Assembly: GCF_900302475.1 (NCBI RefSeq)
Contig: NZ_OMOQ01000001.1
Span: forward strand, 1,364,001 to 1,428,000
Direction of reading: 5' to 3'
DNA: 64,000 bases
Source of the DNA: Defluviimonas aquaemixtae
GTDB taxonomy: Bacteria; Pseudomonadota; Alphaproteobacteria; Rhodobacterales; Rhodobacteraceae
Position numbers and translations under genes: made by a program. Positions 56,777 through 63,981 of this stretch are shown here, piece by piece. The stretch's first letter is position 1; every line of letters starts with the position of its first letter. A model generated the notes under the pieces. The model was not told the origin of the DNA, ran no database searches, and saw only the letters and a program-made list of their open reading frames with translations.

Positions 56777-57346
56777 ATGACAAATCACTCAACCTTGAGC
56801 TTCACTCGGCGTGGACTTCTTGGGGCGTTTGCGGCGACCGCTGTGGCGGCGGCGCCGACCTGCTCCAGTGCTTTCGGACTCTTGCGCGGGGCGGGCGATG
56901 TCCGCCGCATCCGCATGTATTCGGGCCGTACCGGGGAAAGCATCGACACCATCTACTGGATCGAGGGGAAGTACATCCCCGAGGCCATGAACGAGATCAC
57001 CTATTTCATGCGCGACTGGCGGTCGGACGCGACAAGGACGATCGATGCGCGCACGATCGACATCGCGGCGGCCGCGCATCGCCTTCTGGATGTGGGCGAG
57101 CCCTACATGCTTCTCTCTGGCTACCGCACGCCGCAGACCAACGCGCTTCTGCGCTCGCGCTCGCGCGGTGTCGCGAAGAACTCGCTGCACATGAGTGCGC
57201 AGGCCGCAGACCTCAGGCTCCGGTCGCGTTCGGTCTCGCAAATGTTCCGCGCCGCCGCTGCCTGCGAGGCGGGAGGCGTCGGCAAATACAGCCGGTCGAA
57301 CTTCGTTCATATGGATTGCGGTCCGGTCCGCTCCTGGGGCAGCTGA
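56777..57346 (+). CDS. DUF882 / YcbK-like peptidase M15-fold protein
   Basis: The 189-residue protein has a twin-arginine signal (FTRRGLLGAFAATAVAAAP). The domain carries LSGYRTPQTNALLRSRSRGV and KNSLHMSAQAADLRL with zinc ligands His and Asp, and ends VHMDCGPVRSWG with the third ligand His. Such proteins are likely periplasmic peptidoglycan endopeptidases, consistent with the neighbouring L,D-transpeptidase. ATG at 56753 could extend it by eight residues. Confidence 0.9.
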   Translation: MTNHSTLSFTRRGLLGAFAATAVAAAPTCSSAFGLLRGAGDVRRIRMYSGRTGESIDTIYWIEGKYIPEAMNEITYFMRDWRSDATRTIDARTIDIAAAAHRLLDVGEPYMLLSGYRTPQTNALLRSRSRGVAKNSLHMSAQAADLRLRSRSVSQMFRAAAACEAGGVGKYSRSNFVHMDCGPVRSWGS

Positions 57347-57371
57347 CAGGAACGACCTTAAGTCACAGAGC

Positions 57372-57400
57372 AAGGCGCCCCGCGAGGCGCCTTTTCTTTT
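57372..57400 (+). terminator. Terminator after the DUF882 gene
   Basis: An 8-base-pair stem (aaggcgcc / ggcgcctt) with a 6-base loop is followed by TTCTTTT. Confidence 0.85.
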
Positions 57401-57470
57401 GCCTGCGCGCAGATCTTGCAGGTGGTCCGGCGTCGCGCGCTGGGGATTCCGGCTCAAATTGCTGAATCAT

Positions 57471-57518
57471 TGGCGCACCCGACAGGATTCGAACCTGTGA
57501 CCTCTGCCTTCGGAGGGC
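57471..57518 (-). other. 3' half of tRNA-Arg(CCG), attachment-site remnant
   Basis: The minus strand carries the 3' end of a tRNA-Arg: GCCCTCCGAAGG (anticodon CCG), the T-arm ACAGGTTCGAATCCTGT and the acceptor strand CGGGTGCGCCA. Toward higher coordinates the D-arm and 5' acceptor half are missing: after GCCC the sequence no longer resembles any tRNA. This is what remains on one side when an element integrates into a tRNA anticodon region. The rebuilt full gene is expected at the other end of the element, beyond this window. Confidence 0.85.
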
Positions 57519-57945
57519 TATCTCAAGCCTCTGAAATCACGGCGTTTTTATATAATATCATAGACTTAACCGTCGCCATATGTCGCTGCAGGTCGCCTGA
57601 ATCGGCTGCTGAGTGTCCCAAAATTGTCCCAAGCGGGCTGAAAGCCGCTTCCCCGGAGCCATCCTCGCCCACACCAAAGCAGGGGCGAGGATGCGAGGAG
57701 AACCGGCGCAGTGCTGCTTCCCTGGTGAATCTGAGCCTTCACGGTCCTTACTTCTAAAATCATAAAGCAAAAAGCTAAGCGTTCAATGAGATCGAGTATT
57801 TGCACGCTGATGTCTGTGTGCAGGCGGAGTAATTGCAAGAGAAAATAGCTGTTCATATTAACTTAAGAGAAATTGATTATAATATGCGGTATTACTATTA
57901 TTCTTTTTAATAAGCTGTAACTGTTATGTTTTTTGAGAGGTTCTT
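57519..57945. other. Element end: AT-rich non-coding segment with direct repeats and hairpin
   Basis: No gene is supported here. Two copies of TGTCCCAA lie 11 bases apart at 57614-57621 and 57625-57632, possible arm-type sites for an integrase. A perfect 10-base-pair stem (atcctcgccc 57661-57670 with gggcgaggat 57683-57692) follows. The last 100 bases before the next gene are AT-rich. Confidence 0.5.
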
Positions 57946-58230
57946 ATGCGAATTCCAGTAATTTTTTTGTCTACGTTACTAACAGTACTCCTGCTTTGTG
58001 CGTTCGCACAGACGAAGCAATTATCTGCGGCTGACCGTAAAGCGGATACCCGCATAGAAGAAGACGGCGAGACTAATGAAATTCGATTCTACGTGGATGG
58101 CGAACTCGGTGCTGTGCTGAAAAGCGATGGGCTGCATGTGCGCAACGGTATTCGTTATGGCGGGACTATCGTCGATGCCGGTGCGCAGGGCTATTTTGAG
58201 AAGCAACAAGGTGATGATGCGAAGAAATAG
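57946..58230 (+). CDS. Small secreted hypothetical protein
   Basis: The 94-residue protein has a signal peptide (MRIPVIFLSTLLTVLLLCAF) and an exported part with DGETNEIRFYVDGELGAVLK and HVRNGIRYGGTIVDAGAQGY. I recognise no family. Its 3' end overlaps the next gene's start by 17 bases, and it opens with the same ATGCGAAT context as the third gene of the set, suggesting duplication of a translational start region. Confidence 0.65.
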   Translation: MRIPVIFLSTLLTVLLLCAFAQTKQLSAADRKADTRIEEDGETNEIRFYVDGELGAVLKSDGLHVRNGIRYGGTIVDAGAQGYFEKQQGDDAKK

Positions 58231-59134
58231 TCTGCTGCTAATAACACTGATTGCATTGCTCTGTGTTCCGGCGTTCACGGTGCAGGCACAAATGTCTCTT
58301 GACGCAAGCGGCCCCAATGGCGGTTCGATTATCGCGGGCTATGACAGCCGATCCTGTAGTGGTTTGCTGACGGGGGCAATGCGATACAATAGCAGTTCGG
58401 GCAAGGTTGAAGTTTGCGCCAGCACCGAACCCACGGATGGTCTCATCGGACACTGGCAACTTGATGAAAGCGCAGGCGGAAGCACAGCATACGATAGCGT
58501 TGGCTCAAACGATGGTGCTTGGCAGGGTACGGGTAACATCGACACGCTGACCGGACAAATTGATAGCGCATTCGACCTCGAACATGCAGACGGTAACTAC
58601 CTCAACCTTGGGTCAGACACGAGCCTTGACAATCTTGGCCCGCTAACCATTGCAGCGTGGGTCAGGCCGGAATCTCTTACAGACTATGGATTTGGAAATG
58701 CCGGAACGATTTTTGCAACGACCACTAATTCTGGCGGCTCTGGTTACACCTTTTACGTTTTGAACAACGGCGGCCTAAGGTTTTACGTCTTCAGCACAGG
58801 GGGAACAAAACCGCAAAGCGACTCGAATTCCAGCTACGTGGCAACGGGGACATGGACCCATGTTGCGGCAACCTGGGATGGGAACCTGTCATCGGCAGCT
58901 ATCAAAATATACGTCAATGGCAGTGAGGTCAGCTATGCCACACAAACGGGTGGCAGTGGGGGCACGATTGACGACAGCGGCAATGACAAAGGCATTGGCC
59001 AGCCGCCTTCGCATCCAAGCAGTACAGAGTTTGACGGCGGGATTGATGATTTTCGTCTTTACGATCGCGTTCTCAGTAACAGCGAAATTCTTAGTATCTA
59101 TAACGGCTCAAGTTGGGCGAATTGGGAGGGGTAA
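58214..59134 (+). CDS. Secreted LamG-domain protein with a short cap motif
   Basis: The 306-residue protein has a signal peptide (LLLITLIALLCVPAFTVQAQ), then a cap motif GGSIIAGYDSRSCSGLLTGA and MRYNSSSGKVEVC. From residue ~70 a LamG/concanavalin-like domain follows: GLIGHWQLDESAGGSTAYDS, LTIAAWVRPESL, WTHVAATWDGN and FDGGIDDFRLYDRVLSNSEI. LamG domains bind carbohydrates or proteins at surfaces. The cap is shared with the next gene. ATG at 58214 or 58217, after AAGGTG. Confidence 0.8.
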   Translation: MMRRNSLLLITLIALLCVPAFTVQAQMSLDASGPNGGSIIAGYDSRSCSGLLTGAMRYNSSSGKVEVCASTEPTDGLIGHWQLDESAGGSTAYDSVGSNDGAWQGTGNIDTLTGQIDSAFDLEHADGNYLNLGSDTSLDNLGPLTIAAWVRPESLTDYGFGNAGTIFATTTNSGGSGYTFYVLNNGGLRFYVFSTGGTKPQSDSNSSYVATGTWTHVAATWDGNLSSAAIKIYVNGSEVSYATQTGGSGGTIDDSGNDKGIGQPPSHPSSTEFDGGIDDFRLYDRVLSNSEILSIYNGSSWANWEG

Positions 59135-59150
59135 ACAAAGCAAGGTGGTG

Positions 59151-59924
59151 ATGATGCGAATTTCTTTTCTTATTTTGTTTTTTGGTTTTGTCGTTCCCCA
59201 AATCATCAGTGCGGCTCATGCTCAGACGGCTGCCGATTTGCGTGGCGGTGGTGATCCTGGCGGCTCGATCATACCTGGCTATGACAGCCGTACGTGCGAC
59301 GGCACGATCGAAGGTGCTATTCGATACAACAGCAGCACAACCTGCGCTGAGTTCTGCGACAGTTCAAGTTGGGTTTGTCCGAGTAGCAGCGGAATCGGAT
59401 ATTTTGTTATCAGTAGTACTACTTACGACGGAAACCTGAGTGGCCTAAGCGGTGCGAACAGCACTTGCCTTAGCAACTTGCAGAGCAACAACTGGCTAGG
59501 AAAAACTGAAGCGGGCACGTTAACATCGGCGCGAGTTAAAGCGTGGCTTTGCGATAGTTCAACTTGTCAGAACTTGGAAGCGGACACGACATACAAGTTC
59601 GCCGTTTCCGGAAGCACAACCGTCGGAGGCTCGGCGTTCGTGACCGACTCGAATGGTGCCGGACCCGGCTATACGACTGACTGGGCTGACTCCAACACAT
59701 TCGATAACGCTACTGCCCATAGATACTGGACGAATTTCGCAAACAACTCGACATCACTTTGGGGGACTACAGCGAATTCAAACCACTGCAACGACTGGTC
59801 TGACAACACAAACTCCTATCAGGGGCAACAAGGGTATGAAAACGGCACTGGAGCAGTACGCTGGAACGACTCCACCGTTATCTGTTCCCAATCCAAATAT
59901 CTCATTTGCTTTGTGAACCCATAA
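59151..59924 (+). CDS. Secreted DUF1554-like (C-type-lectin-like) protein with the same cap motif
   Basis: The 257-residue protein has a signal peptide ending IISAAHAQTAA and the cap motif GGSIIPGYDSRTCDGTIEGA followed by IRYNSSTTCAEFC. The remaining domain (GIGYFVISSTTYDGNLSGLS, ANSTCLSNLQSNNWLGKTEA, VKAWLCDSSTCQ, CNDWSDNTNS, YLICFVNP) has the layout of DUF1554, a C-type-lectin/endostatin-like fold. The domain name is a moderate-confidence match by eye. RBS AAGGTGGTG precedes ATGATG, as in the previous gene. Confidence 0.75.
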   Translation: MMRISFLILFFGFVVPQIISAAHAQTAADLRGGGDPGGSIIPGYDSRTCDGTIEGAIRYNSSTTCAEFCDSSSWVCPSSSGIGYFVISSTTYDGNLSGLSGANSTCLSNLQSNNWLGKTEAGTLTSARVKAWLCDSSTCQNLEADTTYKFAVSGSTTVGGSAFVTDSNGAGPGYTTDWADSNTFDNATAHRYWTNFANNSTSLWGTTANSNHCNDWSDNTNSYQGQQGYENGTGAVRWNDSTVICSQSKYLICFVNP

Positions 59925-60034
59925 TGCCCAAGAGATAATGATGAGTCCTAGATCGCTATCTGGCCAAGCATAACCACCCGCAATCACAAACAGTTAAGTC
60001 TGGGCGCCTTCTTGTTCCTCCTCTGCAAAGTAGC

Positions 60035-60187
60035 TCAAATGGTTTCGCCTAACTCTGCACCGGCATTTTCCGCCATAGTGCTCGCGTTGCGCGCGTTCTG
60101 CTTGCATGCCTTATACATGGCGGCGGCATTGGCTGCGCGCTGATTGATGCCGTCGATCAGTTCTTTTTCGGCGATAGTGAGTTTCAT
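60035..60187 (-). CDS. Small hypothetical protein (50 residues)
   Basis: A short minus-strand frame with GGGAG 7 bases upstream of the ATG encodes MKLTIAEKELIDGINQRAAN followed by about 30 residues including AAMYKACKQNARNASTMAEN. It is helical and rich in Ala/Asn. It lies upstream on the same strand side of the relaxase region but 700 bases away; no family is recognised. Confidence 0.55.
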   Translation of the reverse strand: MKLTIAEKELIDGINQRAANAAAMYKACKQNARNASTMAENAGAELGETI

Positions 60188-60255
60188 GATTTTGCTCCCA
60201 CTTTGATGAGGTGAGCATGGGATATCAGGACCGATTTGTCCTGATCACAGGCTGG

Positions 60256-60564
60256 TCACGGTTTGTCCTGGCGTTCGCTACCTTCGCTCATGATCGAATC
60301 TGCCATCATCTGCATCTTGATCCGCGCAAGGCGGTCATCGCTATGAACGCGGATCTCTGGCGGATGAAACCCGCGTTCGCGAACGGCGTCTTCAAGCCAA
60401 ACCAGCACGTCTATTCCGGTGCCACGCTCGGCATCGCCGAGGTCGTAATCGAGACTGATTAATTCGACATCACCGGTTTCAAGTAGGGCGATAGCCTGCT
60501 CCGGCCAGTAAACCCGCACCCAACCTTCCGGTGTCATCCGTATATCATCAAGAAAGACGCGCAT
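60256..60564 (-). CDS. Cyclic-phosphate-processing receiver-domain (cREC) protein
   Basis: The 102-residue protein matches cREC-type receiver-like proteins: MRVFLDDIRMTPEGWVRVYW, LETGDVELISLDYDLGDAER, GTGIDVLVWLEDAV, RGFHPPEIRVHSDD. The pair of acidic loops (LDD near the start, LDYDLGD in the middle) and the late His resemble the cyclic-phosphate-processing receiver domain described in comparative genomics of conflict and RNA-repair systems. No partner enzyme is visible next to it. A plus-strand frame over the same bases is a shadow. Confidence 0.75.
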   Translation of the reverse strand: MRVFLDDIRMTPEGWVRVYWPEQAIALLETGDVELISLDYDLGDAERGTGIDVLVWLEDAVRERGFHPPEIRVHSDDRLARIKMQMMADSIMSEGSERQDKP

Positions 60565-60722
60565 GGCTCACTATCCTGCCATGTTGGGCCGAAAAACAAT
60601 GCAGAAATAGGTAGCACCGATCCTGCTCGCTTTTGGTCACGCCTTTTTGCTGTCATACATCTTGTGCCGGCTGATATCGGTTCCCATATATGTGGTATCG
60701 CTTATCGATGGAGACAGAAATC

Positions 60723-60875
60723 ATGGCAAAGAAGCAGAGCCATACCGACTACCGTAGCTCGACCACCGGAAAATTCGTGAAGAAGTCATACGCGGACAAG
60801 CATCCGAACACGACGCAGAAAGAGTCGATCCCCAATCCGGGACGCGGAGATACAGGGCGCGGCAAGAAGAAGTAA
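60723..60875 (+). CDS. Small basic hypothetical protein
   Basis: The 50-residue peptide has the pattern DYRSSTTGKFVKKSYADKHP followed by NTTQKE and a Gly/Arg/Lys tail (RGDTGRGKKK). Comparable tiny ORFs with (R)SxxTGxFVxKxYAxxHPxTT are found widely in bacteria, often on mobile DNA; their role is unknown. It stands convergent to the relaxase gene, 15 bases apart. Confidence 0.65.
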   Translation: MAKKQSHTDYRSSTTGKFVKKSYADKHPNTTQKESIPNPGRGDTGRGKKK

Positions 60876-60890
60876 TCGCCGCAAAGGGCG

Positions 60891-62471
60891 CTAGTCGTCG
60901 TCGCGCCGGAAACTTTTGCCACCGCGCCTACCACTCTGGAATCCACGGCCCCTACCCCGCCGCCGCTCTTTAGCGCGCTGTTTCCAGGTGCGGGCGCGTT
61001 TCTTATCCTGCTCGTCTTCCAGATCGGCAGCCCGCGCCTGTTCCAGCCCTTCGGCAAACTCGCCCGCATCATTGAAGGCCTCGGACAGTTTGCCCTGCGG
61101 CATGTCCGTTGATGTTTTGACGCGCCGGTCCCGCGCCGCTTCGAAGAAGTCCTGCCGGAGCTGCTGCTCCAAGCTTTCTGCTTTCAGCTCTGCCCTCTTC
61201 ATCCGGCGTTCCAGCGCCTGACGCTCACGTATGCCAAGGCGCTGCGCCATCCGGCGGCTTCGGGCAATGTCGAGCTTCTCGCGCTCATGACGGCGGGCAA
61301 GCGATTCCCGTTCTGCGGCTTGACGCTGCGCGGGATCGAGATGAGTGAGCTTCTGGATCGGCCCGAGAACCGAGCGCAGTCCTGGCGTCTTACCGATCAA
61401 ACCGGCAACGGCCCGCCGCGCCCGAAAGATCAGTCCCCTGCCCTCCCGAAGCTGGGCGGCATGAAGCGCCATGCGTTCTGACTGCTGGCGAGTGAGTAGC
61501 TCCTGCTCTCTGCCATTGATTGAAGCCTGCCTGCGCACCTGCTTGTCAGCAAGCCGACGCTCCAGGGCTTTTCGCATTTGCGCGAGCTCTGCCTGATGTT
61601 CTTCAGCTTTGCCGGTATTTTCACCTTTGCCTTCACCCATTGCCTGGCCGCGCTTCCGGACCAGGTCTTTTGCCTCATCGACCGACGGCAGCGCGTCCCG
61701 ATCGAGACCTGCGAGCTTGGCTTTTATGTCCTTGGCCTTGTGGCCTTTGATATAGCGGGTAAGGCTGTGCACATCGCACTGCCGGTCCACGATGACAAAG
61801 CCGCGCCGATCACCGCGCGCAAGGACATAGCCCTTTTCTTCAAGCGCGGCGCGGAAGGCTTCAGCGCTATCGGCCTGCTCATAAGCCTGCGTAATTTCTG
61901 CGCGGCGCTCTTCCGGGGTAATGCCAGTGCGATCCTGCTGCGCTTTTTCGGCCAGCGTCGGATCGAGCTTTTCGCGGGTATCGTAGCGTTTTTCCTCCCA
62001 GGCTTTGAGACCGGGCGGCAATTCCAGATCAAAGCGATGGGCGAGCTCAACCGCGCAATCCATCAGCCTGCGTTTGTCATGGCTCATATGGATCGCTTTC
62101 ATCGCCTCCAAGTCTATCCGCGACCAGACGACATGGCAGTGCTCGCGGCCAATGCCATTTTCGTCCGGCTTGACGTGAAAGACGACGGCCCGTGGCTGCC
62201 CTCCGAGCCCGAGCCGGTCTTCGATGGTGGCGATCGCTTCGAGATATTGATCACGCGTTAACGGCTCGGGCGGGTTGATGGACAGGCTGTAGAGATATTT
62301 GTCGGCTTTGGTGCCAGCGGCAACGGCTTCAAACTCGGCAAACGCGCCGTAGAGATCATCGGCGACACTGCCGCGCAGTTCGGCGATCTCGATGCGCTCG
62401 TTATCAAAGCCGTTCATCAGGTGGATGGCGAGATCCGATCCGTTCGCGCGCTGGCTGCCTTTGAGGATCAT
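60891..62471 (-). CDS. Relaxase (mobilization nuclease, MobA/VirD2-type)
   Basis: The 526-residue protein starts with a relaxase domain: MILKGSQRANGSDLAIHLMN, then YLYSLSINPPEPLTRDQYLE and the metal-binding histidines in REHCHVVWSRIDLEAMKAIH. A Lys/Arg/Glu-rich coiled coil makes the C-terminal ~280 residues, with KSFRRDDD at the end. Such enzymes nick and lead transfer of DNA in conjugation. It follows the mobC-like gene by 12 bases. No type IV secretion genes are seen, so the element would be mobilizable rather than self-transferring, unless they lie further on. Confidence 0.9.
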   Translation of the reverse strand: MILKGSQRANGSDLAIHLMNGFDNERIEIAELRGSVADDLYGAFAEFEAVAAGTKADKYLYSLSINPPEPLTRDQYLEAIATIEDRLGLGGQPRAVVFHVKPDENGIGREHCHVVWSRIDLEAMKAIHMSHDKRRLMDCAVELAHRFDLELPPGLKAWEEKRYDTREKLDPTLAEKAQQDRTGITPEERRAEITQAYEQADSAEAFRAALEEKGYVLARGDRRGFVIVDRQCDVHSLTRYIKGHKAKDIKAKLAGLDRDALPSVDEAKDLVRKRGQAMGEGKGENTGKAEEHQAELAQMRKALERRLADKQVRRQASINGREQELLTRQQSERMALHAAQLREGRGLIFRARRAVAGLIGKTPGLRSVLGPIQKLTHLDPAQRQAAERESLARRHEREKLDIARSRRMAQRLGIRERQALERRMKRAELKAESLEQQLRQDFFEAARDRRVKTSTDMPQGKLSEAFNDAGEFAEGLEQARAADLEDEQDKKRARTWKQRAKERRRGRGRGFQSGRRGGKSFRRDDD

Positions 62472-62483
62472 GACGCGCCCTCC

Positions 62484-62834
62484 TCACGGCCTGCGCCCAA
62501 GCGCTTCGAAGAGCACGGCGCGCATTTCGGAAAGGTCCTGATGGGCAGCGTCGATGATCGCATCATCAGTGCGATCGTTTCCTACAGAAGCCTCACGCAA
62601 AGCCGTCGCCAGAACGCCTAGCTGACCAAGTAACTGCGCCGCAATTTTGCGATCAAGCGGCGGTGTGCGGGATTTGCGGAGCGGCTTTTCGGCAAGTACG
62701 GCATGGCGGATCAGAGCGGCAACAGGCACGCCTGCACGGGCGGCACGCTCTTTGACAAGAGCGGCTTCAGCGTCATTGAACCGCGCGCTGAGCGTGGTCT
62801 TGCGCTGTCTTTTTTCGCTGCCGCTGCGCGCCAT
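62484..62834 (-). CDS. MobC-like relaxosome accessory protein
   Basis: The 116-residue protein has an Arg/Lys-rich start and a MobC/ribbon-helix-helix-like core: TTLSARFNDAEAALVKERAA, RAGVPVAALIRHAVL, followed by IAAQLLGQLGVLATALREAS. It would bind near oriT and help the relaxase. It is the first gene of the mob operon, downstream of the hairpin array. Confidence 0.85.
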   Translation of the reverse strand: MARSGSEKRQRKTTLSARFNDAEAALVKERAARAGVPVAALIRHAVLAEKPLRKSRTPPLDRKIAAQLLGQLGVLATALREASVGNDRTDDAIIDAAHQDLSEMRAVLFEALGRRP

Positions 62835-62892
62835 ACTGTTCGCTCACGCTCCTTTCACCATTTGCCGTGCAGGGAGCCTCCCTGCTCGTGGT

Positions 62893-63039
62893 CCACCAGC
62901 GAAACGGTGGCCGGGGTTTGAAGGGGATCGGCATCCCCTCATCAGGTTTCCAAAGGGCGCGAAGGCTCTTTGGTCGATGGGTTTCTAAAGGGAGAGCGAA
63001 ATCTCCCTTTGGTCGTGGTCCAGGGTGCGAAAACCCTGG
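62893..63039. repeat. Row of five compact hairpins with a shared GCGAAA-type loop
   Basis: Hairpins: 62893-62910 (ccacc/ggtgg, loop contains gcgaaa), 62922-62939 (7 bp, aggggat/atcccct, loop cggc), 62950-62973 (9 bp with one G-T, loop gcgaag), 62987-63010 (9 bp, aaagggaga/tctcccttt, loop gcgaaa), 63020-63039 (7 bp, ccagggt/accctgg, loop gcgaaa). Stems differ, loops agree in four of the five. Confidence 0.8.
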
Positions 63040-63295
63040 TCTATGGGGGCCACTACCGCGCCGCGGGCGGCGCGTGTTCCGCACGCGCTGTTCGCGCTTC
63101 GCGGTGTGGTGGGGAGAGAGACTTCTCCCCCTGCCCGGTCTTCTGAGTCCCTCGAAGAAGATCGGCTGCGGCGTGCAAATGCTGAAGCTCACAAACTGGT
63201 CACGGACCGTTTGCTCAGAGCTGCAGGCGGGTACGCCGCAAGCGGCACGAAAAGGCTCGATGCCTGATGGTGCCGCTGAGCTGGGGGATGCAACG

Positions 63296-63349
63296 GGGGG
63301 CGGTAGCGCCCCCTTGCCAAGATGGCGCGGTCTCACCGCGCACATCTTG
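63296..63349. other. Paired strong hairpins, candidate oriT
   Basis: A 6-base-pair stem (gggggc 63296-63301, gccccc 63308-63313) and a 13-base-pair stem with one bulge (caagatg-gcgcgg / ccgcgc-a-catcttg, 63318-63349) sit 4 bases apart. The string TAGCGCCCCCTTG is faintly like nic regions with GCGCCC. Inference only. Confidence 0.35.
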
Positions 63350-63525
63350 TATTCGACCTTAACGGCCTCTCATTCCATTATGACATTGGGGATATTAACG
63401 AAGCCTTAACCAATGGGCCTAAACCCACGGTGAGTGCGGGTTATAGTGCATGATTTCAGTGCGTTGGTCAAATCCTGGTCACGCTCACTGGCGTGCTCGC
63501 CGCGTTATCACGCGGCTCGCGGTTC

Positions 63526-63714
63526 TTAATCTTCTTTCTTCCCGATGGCCTGGTAGAGATCATTAAGCGCTTCGCACGCTTTTTCCGCGAGGGCCTGCCA
63601 TTCGGGGTGCGCCTGAACAGCCGGATGATCGACCAGTTCTTCTTCCACGGCACGGGCAAAAAAGCTGCTCATGTGCAGGGCTTCGTGATAGGAAAATTTG
63701 TCTGGCTCGGACAT
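63526..63714 (-). CDS. Small hypothetical protein
   Basis: The 62-residue protein is helical and acidic: MSEPDKFSYHEALHMSSFFA, RAVEEELVDHPAVQAHPEWQ, ALAEKACEALNDLYQAIGKK. I do not recognise the family. It lies 42 bases downstream of the ankyrin-like gene on the same strand, probably in one transcript. Confidence 0.65.
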   Translation of the reverse strand: MSEPDKFSYHEALHMSSFFARAVEEELVDHPAVQAHPEWQALAEKACEALNDLYQAIGKKED

Positions 63715-63756
63715 GGCAAATGCCTTCTGTTCTTTGTGATCGCCGGATCACGCTTG

Positions 63757-63981
63757 TCATTTGCTCTGAGCGTCAATGAATCGCGCTTCGGCAAGAACGA
63801 TGTAGTCTGACAGCTCATCACTGACGCCTGCCATTTCAGCGGCAATCACACTCGGCCAGCGCCCGAAGCCATCGGCGAAGAATGCCGCGCCATGCTCTTC
63901 GACCAGAGCTTTGGTCAGCTCTATGTTGTTCGAAGCCACCGCCAGGTGAAGCGCCGAAAGCCCGGTCTGCTCATCGGTCAT
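63757..63981 (-). CDS. Ankyrin-repeat-like small protein
   Basis: The 74-residue protein shows the ankyrin pattern GLSALHLAVASNNIELTKAL followed by VEEHGAAFF and a second, weaker unit WPSVIAAEMAGVSDELSDYI. One to two repeats usually form only part of a solenoid. No stop codon precedes the ATG inside the window, so the gene may begin further right. The partner it binds is unknown. Confidence 0.65.
   Translation of the reverse strand: MTDEQTGLSALHLAVASNNIELTKALVEEHGAAFFADGFGRWPSVIAAEMAGVSDELSDYIVLAEARFIDAQSK

Larger units (their letters stand above)
62835..63525. other. Non-coding region before mobC; likely transfer origin
   Basis: About 690 bases hold no supported gene; several long frames over it have no ribosome site or domain. 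It contains the hairpin row at 62893-63039 and two strong hairpins at 63296-63313 and 63318-63349, with a long AT-richer stretch to 63470. Such a segment next to mobC is a good candidate for oriT and the mob promoter. Confidence 0.55.

Noticed and set aside
60211..60462. 83-codon plus-strand frame
   Set aside because: It lies opposite the cREC gene, which has a clear family pattern.
62867..63409. 180-codon plus-strand frame over the hairpin array
   Set aside because: Arg/Gly/Pro-rich, no ribosome site, and it crosses several strong hairpins; looks non-coding.
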